Shown: piece after piece, positions 15,999 to 25,600 of the stretch
How the letters are laid out: each line of letters opens with the position of its first letter
How positions within the stretch are numbered: the stretch's first letter is position 1
NCBI GenBank assembly: GCA_016720145.1
Contig: JADJXV010000012.1
Location: 82,198 to 146,197, forward strand
DNA: 64,000 bases
Source: Ignavibacteria bacterium
GTDB taxonomy: Bacteria > Bacteroidota > Ignavibacteria > Kapaibacteriales > UBA961
Direction: 5' to 3'
Notes under the pieces: generated by a model
What the model was told of the DNA's origin: nothing
The model's database searches: none
Seen by the model: only the letters and a program-made list of their open reading frames with translations
Translations under genes and position numbers: made by a program

Positions 15999-18900
15999 TT
16001 AATCAGCAATCATCATAATTTTACTCATCGCTGTTTTGCCGGAATGGAGACGATAGACATACATACCGGTCGGTAAATTTAAATCGCTCACCGTCACTTC
16101 ATACACACCTGATGTATAATTTCCATCTACGATCACTGCTCGTTTATTTCCAAGCATATCAAAGATTTCAAGAGTTGTTTCAGCAGTATTTTCGATACCG
16201 AAACTGATACTTGTTTCGCCGTGAACTGATAGAGGATTGGGCGCATTTTGTTGTAAAAATGCGACAACAGGAGCAACAATCGAGGATAATCTCACCGGTA
16301 CTTTGCAGCGCGTATCGCCGAGCGCCAAAATTAGACCTTCTTTTGCCGTACCTGCGAGAGCAGCTCTCATTGCCAAGCATCCGAATCTGAATTCTAACGT
16401 ATCCGTATCTTCAATACTTTGAACGAGTTTCGGATTATAACACACAGAAAGTTTTCGACGTTCCTTCGGTTGTAGGACAAACGGAAGTTGCGACTGCGGC
16501 AGAGAGAAAAGTATATTTTGAGCCACATATATTTCATTAAAAGTCAACGGGAATTTCCCATAATTATACATCTCAAGCCCTTCGCACCGCACATCGCCGG
16601 CAATTGTACTATCATACCTAAACGGCGTCGTATCCGATACAGATTCTACCTTGAGGGTAAAACCCGGAATAGATTCACTTCTTATAGAAAAATTCCCGGC
16701 GGAGTCAGTCGCGCGAATAGCATAGGACGCATCTTGAAAGTAATCAACGACAGCAATTGAATATCCTGAAACGCGAAAATCATTTGTAGAATCAGCAGTT
16801 ACGACGCAATTGATTGTCGAATCCTGAAGAATTTCCGTTGTTTGAATTCCTAAATCACTGGAAAGTGAATCGGTGATGGTCACCTTAAAATTGAACTGAC
16901 AAGGGTCACCGGCAAGTGAAATAGTGGGCTTGTTTCGGTCAATAAGCGCCGACATTTGGAGCTCGACAAGCTGCCTTGTCCCACATGCCTGCCCAATAAA
17001 CAATGTATCAAGAAATTCACCCTCAACCACGGAATTAAAACACACGTTAATTGTTTTCTTTTCCTTGGGGTTGAGTATAATCGGAGCTGCAGAATTAATA
17101 GAAAATTCGGGTGATGTTTTACTAAAACCGAGAGAGGTAATTTGTTGAGGGAATTTTCCGTAATTGTATAACTCAATATCAAAACAATATTTTTTATTCA
17201 CAGGACCGATACGCTTCGCATGAAGCAAAGAATCAGCGCCTCTCGGCTGCGTGAGCCCAACGGTAAACCCCGGGATTTCAATTGTTTTTTCAGAAATATA
17301 ATCGACTGAGTCAACAGCAAAGACTGTAAATGCGCCATCATTATAAATATCATTGAGTTGCGCAGTGAAAGTGACAGATGGCGCAACCGGCGAGAAAGGA
17401 GCTATCGTCGCTGTGACGTTTTTCATAGAATCAGCCGGTGCTGTCACTTGCTTGATATGGGTATCACCGGTAAGTGTATCGAATATAATACCTTTAGCAG
17501 CAAAACAATCATTGGAAGCAATGATATTCGGTGGATTAAAGTCAAAAACTCGATATCCTGTTCCTCCGACATAACCATACGAATTCGCACGACCATAACC
17601 ATATATGTAGATACCGATTGGCTCATCAGCGGAAATAGTATGAGCGCCATCGGTTACACCATCGGCTCCATTTGCACCGCCAAGCCAAGCGTACGAGAAT
17701 TCATTACTTGGAGGAATCGGAATAAATTTCGAGACATTCACCGGATTACCGTCTAATCTAATTGTTGATAATGTGGAAGTAGGTGCAACGACAGTGATGT
17801 ATTGTTCAACATATACATCATTTGGGTTTTGAAAATCATGAGCTTGTACATTGTAGCATCGGTAAGATTTGAGGAACTGTTCCTTGGGGGGAATAATGAG
17901 CATAAAAGGGTCGCTAAGTTCAATTGATCCGGGAGGCATAGACACATCACTCGCTGTTTTTTTTAAATGTGCAACGAGTATAGGCTTATTGGCAGTGATT
18001 GTTTGTCCTTTAATTAATTCCCCGGAATACACACCTCCGGAATTTATATAGGAACCTATAAAATTACCATCAATAAAGACTTTTGTACTATCATAAGCTG
18101 CAAGTATCCTATACATATCCTGACCGAGTCTTGTCGCACCTGTAGGTAAAGGATATGGCGTCAGGAAAGCATTTTTTCCCCAAGTACCCACTGGTGGCAC
18201 CTGCTCAATCAAACAATCTCGGGAGATTAAACTATCAGCTAATTCTACGGGTACGATGGCACGTTGCTGTCCACCAAATACTGCCACCGGCTTGGTGGAA
18301 GTCACATGACTTCCTGTGAGATCTGAGCTGAGGTTTTGTACAGTAATTTTTGCTTGTACTAAGTAGGTCTCCCCCTGATTGAGGGTAATAGTCTGAGGAG
18401 TTAGGTCATTATTATACGTTGCTGTCTTAGGAGTTACGGTAATCGTGGTATTGTTTTCTGTAGCCAATACTGCAAATTGAGATGGAGTACTTGAACCAAC
18501 ATTCACAGCATTACCATTGGCATCACCATTACTATTATATGCCATCACATAATAATCATTACCTAGTACTTTTGTCGGTAATACTAAAAAGGCATCACTT
18601 GTAGTTTGAGCTTGGCTGAGAGCATATACTCCTATATCTTGATCAGCGACAACATGGAAATACTGTAAAGCTATATCTTCTGATTGACTCAGCGTTTCAA
18701 ATCTGTTCCTTCCTTGTTGATAACCTTCTAACTCGTAGGTATCATACCAGATAGGAAAGAGAAATACTTTCGTTGGGTCAATAATTTGGAAAGGTTGTTG
18801 GCGAATAATGCCTGCTTTATTTCGGTATGAAATATTTCCAGATGTTGGGACATCTGCCACGATATAGACAAATAGTGAATCTGATAACCGGTTATTGACG

Positions 18901-19037
18901 TGGAGATTCGGAAGAAAAGTCAACCAAAAATCTTTGCCTTTGCTGCTTTTTTCGATTGGTTGGGCTATGGAACTGCTCGGTAGGGATAGGGCTATCAGCA
19001 CGGCAAGCAGGATGCAACGAGCGTAGAGTATGTTCAT
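15999..19037 (-). CDS. T9SS cargo with IgGFc-binding-like N-terminal domain
   Basis: The 1012-aa product begins with a signal peptide (about residues 1-25, ending SSSIA|Q). The next roughly 480 residues ('GKDFWLTFLPN', 'PTKVFLFPIWYDTYE', 'AVFGGQQRAIVPVELADSLISRDCLIEQVPPV') resemble the IgGFc-binding protein N-terminal domain found in many Bacteroidota surface proteins. Two similar Ig-like units follow ('CFDIELYNYGKFPQQITSLGFS' and 'CEGLEMYNYGKFPLTFNEIYVA'), which are internal duplicates. The C-terminus ('APNPLSVHGETSISFGIE', 'TTLEIFDMLGNKRAVIVDG', 'LPTGMYVYRLHSGKTAMSKIMMI') is a T9SS type A sorting domain. The protein should be exported across the outer membrane and attached to the cell surface. 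Its ligand is unknown. Confidence 0.88.
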   Translation of the reverse strand: MNILYARCILLAVLIALSLPSSSIAQPIEKSSKGKDFWLTFLPNLHVNNRLSDSLFVYIVADVPTSGNISYRNKAGIIRQQPFQIIDPTKVFLFPIWYDTYELEGYQQGRNRFETLSQSEDIALQYFHVVADQDIGVYALSQAQTTSDAFLVLPTKVLGNDYYVMAYNSNGDANGNAVNVGSSTPSQFAVLATENNTTITVTPKTATYNNDLTPQTITLNQGETYLVQAKITVQNLSSDLTGSHVTSTKPVAVFGGQQRAIVPVELADSLISRDCLIEQVPPVGTWGKNAFLTPYPLPTGATRLGQDMYRILAAYDSTKVFIDGNFIGSYINSGGVYSGELIKGQTITANKPILVAHLKKTASDVSMPPGSIELSDPFMLIIPPKEQFLKSYRCYNVQAHDFQNPNDVYVEQYITVVAPTSTLSTIRLDGNPVNVSKFIPIPPSNEFSYAWLGGANGADGVTDGAHTISADEPIGIYIYGYGRANSYGYVGGTGYRVFDFNPPNIIASNDCFAAKGIIFDTLTGDTHIKQVTAPADSMKNVTATIAPFSPVAPSVTFTAQLNDIYNDGAFTVFAVDSVDYISEKTIEIPGFTVGLTQPRGADSLLHAKRIGPVNKKYCFDIELYNYGKFPQQITSLGFSKTSPEFSINSAAPIILNPKEKKTINVCFNSVVEGEFLDTLFIGQACGTRQLVELQMSALIDRNKPTISLAGDPCQFNFKVTITDSLSSDLGIQTTEILQDSTINCVVTADSTNDFRVSGYSIAVVDYFQDASYAIRATDSAGNFSIRSESIPGFTLKVESVSDTTPFRYDSTIAGDVRCEGLEMYNYGKFPLTFNEIYVAQNILFSLPQSQLPFVLQPKERRKLSVCYNPKLVQSIEDTDTLEFRFGCLAMRAALAGTAKEGLILALGDTRCKVPVRLSSIVAPVVAFLQQNAPNPLSVHGETSISFGIENTAETTLEIFDMLGNKRAVIVDGNYTSGVYEVTVSDLNLPTGMYVYRLHSGKTAMSKIMMIAD

Positions 19038-19249
19038 AAAAGTCTTTGAATTAGTTTCGGTGGAAACGTGATGTTGATTTATTACTACGAAATTACGCTA
19101 AGAAATCAAATTTAGGAGTAGTTTATTTATAAATGATGCTATTAAGTAGAATACATACTTGCAGAATAAGTGCACATACTACAAAACATCCTTTCGACAA
19201 TATCAACCATTTAGTCCTTAGCGTCCTTACTGTCCCTTAGAAAAGAAAC

Positions 19250-20440
19250 TTACCTCGACCCACGCCCCCACGTATAAAATTGCTCGATATTCGTATGGAG
19301 CGACTCAAGTTCTACCTCCAAGATCTTTTCCTTCCCACGAATGCGCTCGATATCACGGAATATTTTCCGAACGCTTGGCAGGTCAATTCCTGACTTTTCC
19401 GATACTTTTTGGAAAAATTCTTCGGTAAATTCATTGGTGCGTACGTAATAATTCACCCGAACAAAATCGAGAAAATAGAGGATTTTCTTTTCAGCCAGAT
19501 TCGCATGGTCACCTTGCTGATAATAGACTTGACCGACCGTATCGACAAATTCTAATGTCGAATTCGTCACCGGTGGTATCACGGGGATAATACGCTGATC
19601 GCGCTTGGCGCGGAATATCACAAACAGCACCCCACCAAGCAACACACAATAATACGCCCATCTCAAGGGCTCGACCGATAAAATATACCTGAACGGACTG
19701 CGGATCTCATCACGACCGACTTTGTAGTATTCATCCCACAAGACAGTATCACCGTAAAGCTTTGAAAATGCTTTTGATATGAAGTCGCGGTTGTCACCTG
19801 CAAGTACATAATAATTGGTAAAACATATAGGGGTGGTGGAAATAATGAATGTTCCCTCACCATAAGCTTGCTCTATCATTACTACTTGTGAATCTCTACT
19901 GACTGCCGTCACTACTGCGTCTGTCGTATCGAAATTCACTAAAAAATTAGTAGCCGTTCCACCCTTATAACCCCACTCTTTACCATTCGTTGAAAGCGCA
20001 GGCGACGTAAAATGCAGATAATTGGAGTCACTAAATTTTGCAGCATAATTAACTTCAAGTTTAAATTTTAAAGAATCTGTCAGTGCGCCAGAAAAATTAT
20101 CAGCACTCAGGAATGCTACTCCACCATTTTCGACGAATTCTAGAAGTGCTTTTGTGTCGAGGTCGTCCGGCGCAAATGTCTTGGATATAGAGAGATACAG
20201 CGTAGATGATGGATCTGTTTCGGGCAGAGTATTATAGAGCGGTTCACGAACAGTCTCGAGGTGTGCTTCGGGGAAAATATGGGGTAAAATTCTATAGAGT
20301 ATATAGCTTCCAAAAGGAATTTTGTCGAATTGTGAATACGTTTGACGCCAGTCAATCGGCTTGGGGCGGATGAATTCAAACACCACCATAGCGACGAATA
20401 CAATACCGAGTATAATAATAAACTTACGCTGTGATTTCAT
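19250..20440 (-). CDS. DUF4350 membrane protein
   Basis: The ATG at 20440 (MKSQRKFIIILGIVFVAMVV) is a better start than 20464, because it begins directly with an N-terminal membrane helix and reduces the overlap with the upstream gene to 17 bp. A DUF4350 region follows ('RQTYSQFDKIPFGSYILYRIL', 'DLDTKALLEFVENGGVAFLS'). A second membrane segment is around residue 265 ('WAYYCVLLGGVLFVIF'), then a cytosolic helical tail. In many genomes this gene sits with DUF4129, a MoxR ATPase and a DUF58 protein; here only the DUF4129 partner is present. The function is unknown, possibly in a cell-envelope complex. Confidence 0.8.
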   Translation of the reverse strand: MKSQRKFIIILGIVFVAMVVFEFIRPKPIDWRQTYSQFDKIPFGSYILYRILPHIFPEAHLETVREPLYNTLPETDPSSTLYLSISKTFAPDDLDTKALLEFVENGGVAFLSADNFSGALTDSLKFKLEVNYAAKFSDSNYLHFTSPALSTNGKEWGYKGGTATNFLVNFDTTDAVVTAVSRDSQVVMIEQAYGEGTFIISTTPICFTNYYVLAGDNRDFISKAFSKLYGDTVLWDEYYKVGRDEIRSPFRYILSVEPLRWAYYCVLLGGVLFVIFRAKRDQRIIPVIPPVTNSTLEFVDTVGQVYYQQGDHANLAEKKILYFLDFVRVNYYVRTNEFTEEFFQKVSEKSGIDLPSVRKIFRDIERIRGKEKILEVELESLHTNIEQFYTWGRGSR

Positions 20441-21212
20441 GGCTCGTGTTTGATTGGTGAACATGTAAAAACAGCGCCTTTGTTCGCTCGTAACTCTCAG
20501 CAGTTATCGTCATATCACCATACCACGCATATTCAAATATCTTACTCAATTGCCTGAAATCGCGCTTGAGCTTTTTATCGTGAATTTCACTTGCATAGTC
20601 ACGATTGGTTTTATTGATTTGCCATTGAATTGTATTGCTGTCGGCTAAGCGCTTGAGCAGCCATAAATACTGTAATCTTACCGCGCGGCGATAGTCGGCG
20701 TTTTGCTCGGCTACGACAAGCAAATCCTCAAAATTCAATTCATGAATATTCTCGTCCATCGCATCGAAGGTGATAGAAGCACGCTTTTTGGAGGAAATAA
20801 ATAATCCTCCTAACTTGCTCTTAAATAAGATAATATTAACGATAGCAATTGCAATGGCAATCAAAATATACGTAATAGCATCGCCGATTTTATCGCCATC
20901 TTTATTACCGAAAATACTCTCAAATATCTCCCAAAACTTTTGCTTGATCATTTCCCACAATGAATCCTGCTTGATAAACTCACGGTCGTAGTTGAATTCC
21001 TCATCGATGTAATATTCTTCGAGCAACGTACGTGAAACTCTACGTTCGTTGATGGTGGTAGTCGTATCATACCGTATAATTTTTTCAATATGTGTTTGAG
21101 GTTCGGATGACGTAGTATTTGAATCCTGCATAGCCCCAGTATCAGTCGTAACCACAAGAATTATCATGCAGATAAACACAGCAATTCGTCTAAGTATAGT
21201 AATTGCTTTCAT
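20424..21212 (-). CDS. DUF4129-type membrane protein
   Basis: The start is ATG at 21212, which overlaps the manA stop as ATGA; this fits translational coupling better than the ATG at 21227. The product has a signal-like N-terminus, a periplasmic linker, and one membrane helix near residue 110-130 ('ITYILIAIAIAIVNIILF'). A cytosolic domain follows with 'YRRAVRLQYLWLLKRLAD' and 'FRQLSKIFEYAWYGDM', the hallmark of DUF4129. It overlaps the DUF4350 gene by 17 bp, so manA, DUF4129 and DUF4350 form one tightly packed transcript. The biochemical role is not known. Confidence 0.82.
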   Translation of the reverse strand: MKAITILRRIAVFICMIILVVTTDTGAMQDSNTTSSEPQTHIEKIIRYDTTTTINERRVSRTLLEEYYIDEEFNYDREFIKQDSLWEMIKQKFWEIFESIFGNKDGDKIGDAITYILIAIAIAIVNIILFKSKLGGLFISSKKRASITFDAMDENIHELNFEDLLVVAEQNADYRRAVRLQYLWLLKRLADSNTIQWQINKTNRDYASEIHDKKLKRDFRQLSKIFEYAWYGDMTITAESYERTKALFLHVHQSNTSHEITA

Positions 21213-22174
21213 GAAATATATGCGCATAAAACAGTAGATAATTCAGTAGGTATGATGTGGTATTCGCCGGTATTTGCCGGCAAAAGTGCCGAACTACCCA
21301 GCGGCAAAATGACGGTATCAAAGTCACCGTGAATTTCTACATTTCCGGTAGCAATTGTGAGCAAATGCGGTGTTTCGAAGAAAGTGTTCCGAAGAATAGG
21401 ATTGGCGAGTGAAAGCACATCGAGTACGAAATACTTTTCATGTACGAGCGAGGATATTGCATTTCCATCGGGCGAATTATTTGTAGTATAAGGGAATTGC
21501 GCTGTGGGACGTACGTTCAGCAGCGAACACTGAACCCCTTTTTCTATATGCAATTGACGTGGCTTGCCGTCCAATCCTGCCCTATCCCAATCGTATAATC
21601 GATACGTGGTATCGCTCGTTTGCTGTAATTCGTAGAGGAGAATTCCGGTGCCGATGGCATGAATAGTACCGGCGGGAACGTAAATAAAATCACCTGCTTT
21701 CACATTTACGAACTGCAAAACATCCCGCGAATTTCCATTCAACAGCGCATGTTTGAATTCATCGGACGTCACCTCTCGACTACATCCGTAGATTATTTGT
21801 GCATTTTCCTCTGCTGCGAGAATATACCAGCATTCTGTTTTTCCTCTCTGCTCGCCTTCAAGCTCGAGAGCAAGTGCATCATCCGGATGGACTTGCACAG
21901 ACAGCCAATCTCTTGCATCGAGGAACTTGACTAAAAGTGGGAAATCGTCCTGTACGTGTTTGCCGAGAATTTCTGCCGGGAATTGGGTAAGCACATCATG
22001 GAGCGTTTGACCGGTAAACTGACCATTTACAATACGATTACCGGAATAAATTTCCCATGATTCACCGATTGGCTCATCGGTGGTGAATTGCTTACCGAGC
22101 TTAGTTTTCATGGTGTTACCACCCCATACTTTCACATGGAGTGACGGCTCAAAAAGAAAAGGGTATGATTTCAT
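21209..22174 (-). CDS. manA: Mannose-6-phosphate isomerase, class I
   Basis: The ATG at 22174 (MKSYPFLFEPSLHVKVWGG) gives the normal family N-terminus and about 321 residues; the longer frame to 22291 adds 39 residues unlike the family. Zinc ligands and active-site residues are visible in 'LSVQVHPDD' (Gln, His), 'KTECWYIL' (Glu) and 'VPAGTIHAIG' (His). The enzyme interconverts mannose 6-phosphate and fructose 6-phosphate, linking glycolysis to GDP-mannose and surface glycans. It is the first gene of the unit with DUF4129 and DUF4350, which suggests a link to the cell envelope but does not prove one. Confidence 0.93.
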   Translation of the reverse strand: MKSYPFLFEPSLHVKVWGGNTMKTKLGKQFTTDEPIGESWEIYSGNRIVNGQFTGQTLHDVLTQFPAEILGKHVQDDFPLLVKFLDARDWLSVQVHPDDALALELEGEQRGKTECWYILAAEENAQIIYGCSREVTSDEFKHALLNGNSRDVLQFVNVKAGDFIYVPAGTIHAIGTGILLYELQQTSDTTYRLYDWDRAGLDGKPRQLHIEKGVQCSLLNVRPTAQFPYTTNNSPDGNAISSLVHEKYFVLDVLSLANPILRNTFFETPHLLTIATGNVEIHGDFDTVILPLGSSALLPANTGEYHIIPTELSTVLCAYIS

Positions 22175-22422
22175 GGAGGAAATGAATGAAGCGTAGAAGT
22201 TGCAGGGCTGATTGTTCTGCTGCAATTTACGACTTGAGGCTTGTTCGTGCAAGAAAGAATATTCTCCCTTCATTGTAAACGCTATCAACATAAAGAAGAA
22301 ATAGGCAAGTAATTAAACGCTTCTTGGTAAACTCAGTGTGACGTAAGTAGTTAGACATGCTGATCTTTCAACGATCGTACGAACATACGTAACAGTATGC
22401 AATGACACAAGCTAGCCCAAAA

Positions 22423-22536
22423 GAAATCCCCCGCCTAAGAAGGCGACCCCTTTATCAAGGGGTCAAAGACTCTGTACGTCCCCTTGATAAAGGGGAAAAT
22501 GTTTGCGAAGCAAACGAAGGGGATTTACGGCGATGT
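22423..22536. repeat. Interspersed repeat, family 2, copy A
   Basis: The core is CCCCTTTATCAAGGGG, about 20 bases, then CCCCTTGATAAAGGGG, an inverted repeat. It is flanked by 'CCCCCGCCTAAGAAGGCGA' and, on the right, 'TTTGCGAAGCAAACGAAGGGG'. A related, more diverged copy lies at 42231-42345. It lies in the 487-bp gap upstream of manA and downstream of the TANFOR gene. No ORF is credible here. Confidence 0.75.
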
Positions 22537-22661
22537 AATAACAATAAGATTTATTCACTAATTATGTGGTTAGCTCCAAATGTGTCATTAACTACTTCCT
22601 ATACGCATCAAACAAAATACCGAATCCGAAATTGACATAATTTGCTCTCCTAACTCCCAAC

Positions 22662-25600
22662 CTAAAAATCAGTCTCATACCCCAGATTCACATCCCTGAA
22701 TTCAAATTTCCAATTACTGAAAATACCCGGGATTTCTGCAATTACATCCGCTTTTGCTGTTAGCTTTAAATGATGTTCAGTCGCATCGACGATGCCTTTC
22801 ATATCAATACTTCCGGAAGTAATAGTCTTCGTTAACAAGTCAATAATATTAATACTTACATCCCAATTCCCTTTGAATTTAAGTTCGGCATACAGCATTT
22901 TAAGCCCCACTTCGCGTGTTTCACCGGGTTCGGGCATTTTGTTATAATCCACCACCGCCGATGCAGCAAGATGCGCCTCAATATTAAGAATATCTTTTTT
23001 CTTTTCAGCCGGTTTATCGCCGTCCTTCTCCGTTCCCTCACTCTCGGTTTCGCCGCCAAAATCAAACGTGAATAATCCCGCAAGATGCACTCTGCTCGGC
23101 TGCACGTCGAATTCACCCTTGAAGCGCAATCGATCGACCACACTTCCGCTGATGTCATTGCTCTTGATGTACCAGTTTTTCCCGCCGGCATAGAGGAACT
23201 CTACCTCACTATTGAACTTAGCGACTCTGCCCTTTACGTCCAACACACCGACAAACAGCCGCATTTTCCCGTCGATCCGCGCAGGAGAGTCCCACCGCAT
23301 ATTCAATTGTCCCTCACCAAATATAGATTCTTCCTGATTCAAAAGCCATGCTTTTCCATTCAAACTAAAATAACCCGCAGCAGGAAATAATACCATCGTC
23401 AGCCGTCCGGCAAAGGTCTTACCACTCGTCGGCATGTCGCCAATGGTGACCGATGCTTTGAGAGCGAGACCGCCATTGACATTCACGGGCGAACCTTTTT
23501 GCCCGCCAATCGGTGGATTGTAATTCGAGCCAACACCACCGCCAAGACCAAGCAATGCAAGACCCGTCTGCCCAAGCGGAATTCCCCTTTCAGCTCTCAC
23601 TTCGAGCTCGCCATACCAATAGGAATATGAACGGGTTTCGTCGATCGGTTGCGTTCCGATGATTACCATTCCCTTGATTCCGCCACCGAGATTCTTGATA
23701 GTCACATCGACATGTGCCAGAAATTCATTGTTGTTGTAAATGAATTTCCCGCGGAATGTCACCGGATTACGCTCGATATTAATGCTGTCAATTTGAATAT
23801 CAAACACCGACCCACCGCCGACTGTAATCGTTCCCTCAATGGTTTTAATTCCCAAATTTTCAAAGCTGATCGCACCCTTCATCGTGAGTTCGTATTTTTG
23901 TTCTGGTGGGTTGAATTCGAATTCTAAGTTTTTCACTTCAAACCCAAAACCTTTATTCACCTTCGTCACCGAATTTTTCCCAATTTTCAGCGCTCCTTTT
24001 GCGCTTCCGTCGGACTTGATAACGAGATTATTAATGTCAATTTGCCCAAATCGATCTTTGGAGGCAATTGAGCCGTTGAGTGTAAGTGAATAAATACCCG
24101 ATTCTTTAGCAATTCCACAACCCTCACCGAGCGCAAATACTATCCCAAGTGTAGGAATTGCAACGGGTTTCTCGGTTGAGAGTCCGCATTTCCAGTCTTC
24201 ACCATCTAGCGTAATATCCGCGTTTATCGCCCCGTCAAATGGTTGCGGGAATTCAAATGTTCCTTTGAGGGCGAATTTATCTGTCGTGAGTTCATTGTTT
24301 TTAAATGTCAACGTAAGTTCTTTGGCTGTAAATGAATAACCTCCAATTCCCATTTTCAATTCCGATGTAAGAGTCGCCTCGCCCGACACACCGCCGGTGC
24401 CGATAGAAAAGTCTTTCACGGCGAGAGTTGTGGGAATTTCCTTGCTCTTCGACAGTGCTTCCGGGAAGACGAGAGTAGCCGAACCTATAATCACGCCTTG
24501 GAAATCACCTCCAAATCCAGAACCTTCCGGATTCTCCGTTTCATCCATATCGAGCACGATGGCAGCTCCTTTTTTGAGCGCAAAACCCTTGATTTTAAGT
24601 TCAGGTAGATTCTCGAGCGAACACATAAAATTCCCGTCTCCCTTGATATTTGCCGAGAAAATTATCGAGTCCGGGATCGCTGTTTTGTGCGTAAAATGTC
24701 CGCCGATCATACCAGTTCGTTGCGCTCCAATTCCAAGCGACGTCACCGTAAGGTCAAATCCTTGAATAACGTTGGTATGAATTTCACCTGTCCATGTTGC
24801 GCTTCCGCTTTGGGCTATTGGTAGGTCTGCGCCGCCGCATCCTTCGAATTCCACATCTTTCACATCTACTTCGATCGATACGCTCAAAATATCATTGAAC
24901 AATTTTGATAACGGTCCTTGAGCGATGATTTTCCCTTTGCCGCTGATAGGAGTGCCGCAGGTCGCATCTTCCTGTAATTCCACGACAAACGGCATGCTTG
25001 GGAAGCCAATCTTGAATTGTTTGATTTTTGATACTTTGTAGGTGCCTTCGACTTCTTTGGGTTCACAGAACTCTCTTATCTTAGCATCCTCACATTTAGC
25101 AAGTATCCTCGCTTCTTCACCCACTTCCGATGGCACGCTATCGACAGTAACTCTTGCAATACCAAAGAGTTTTGTTGTGTCAGATTTGGGTTTAATTATT
25201 ATTTTTCCTGATTTTTTGGTGAATAGAATACTCACATCATTCACCCCATTGCGATCATTGTCGAGTAGTCCTGTGACCGCATCAGTCGTTGGCGCATAGA
25301 GTTTTGCCGTTTTTTTGTCCGTGGGTGACGGCATTTTTCCTGCTGCTGTCGCAGGCGATTCTTTTCCATCCCAAATTGCGAGTGCAGCTTCCCAAGCGGG
25401 CTTCGGCGCTGAACCCGCAAAACGTAAAAATTGTAATTGAAGGGGAGTTTTGGCTTTGAATTTTTTCTCAGTGCAGCCCTCACGTTTCCACTTGACGGTC
25501 AGTTCGAATTCTCCGACACCCTCTCCAAAATAGAATAGCACATCTGAATAGCCGCCATCTTGGGTAATCTTTTTGAAGTCAGGTTTTGCGCCGGGGTCAT

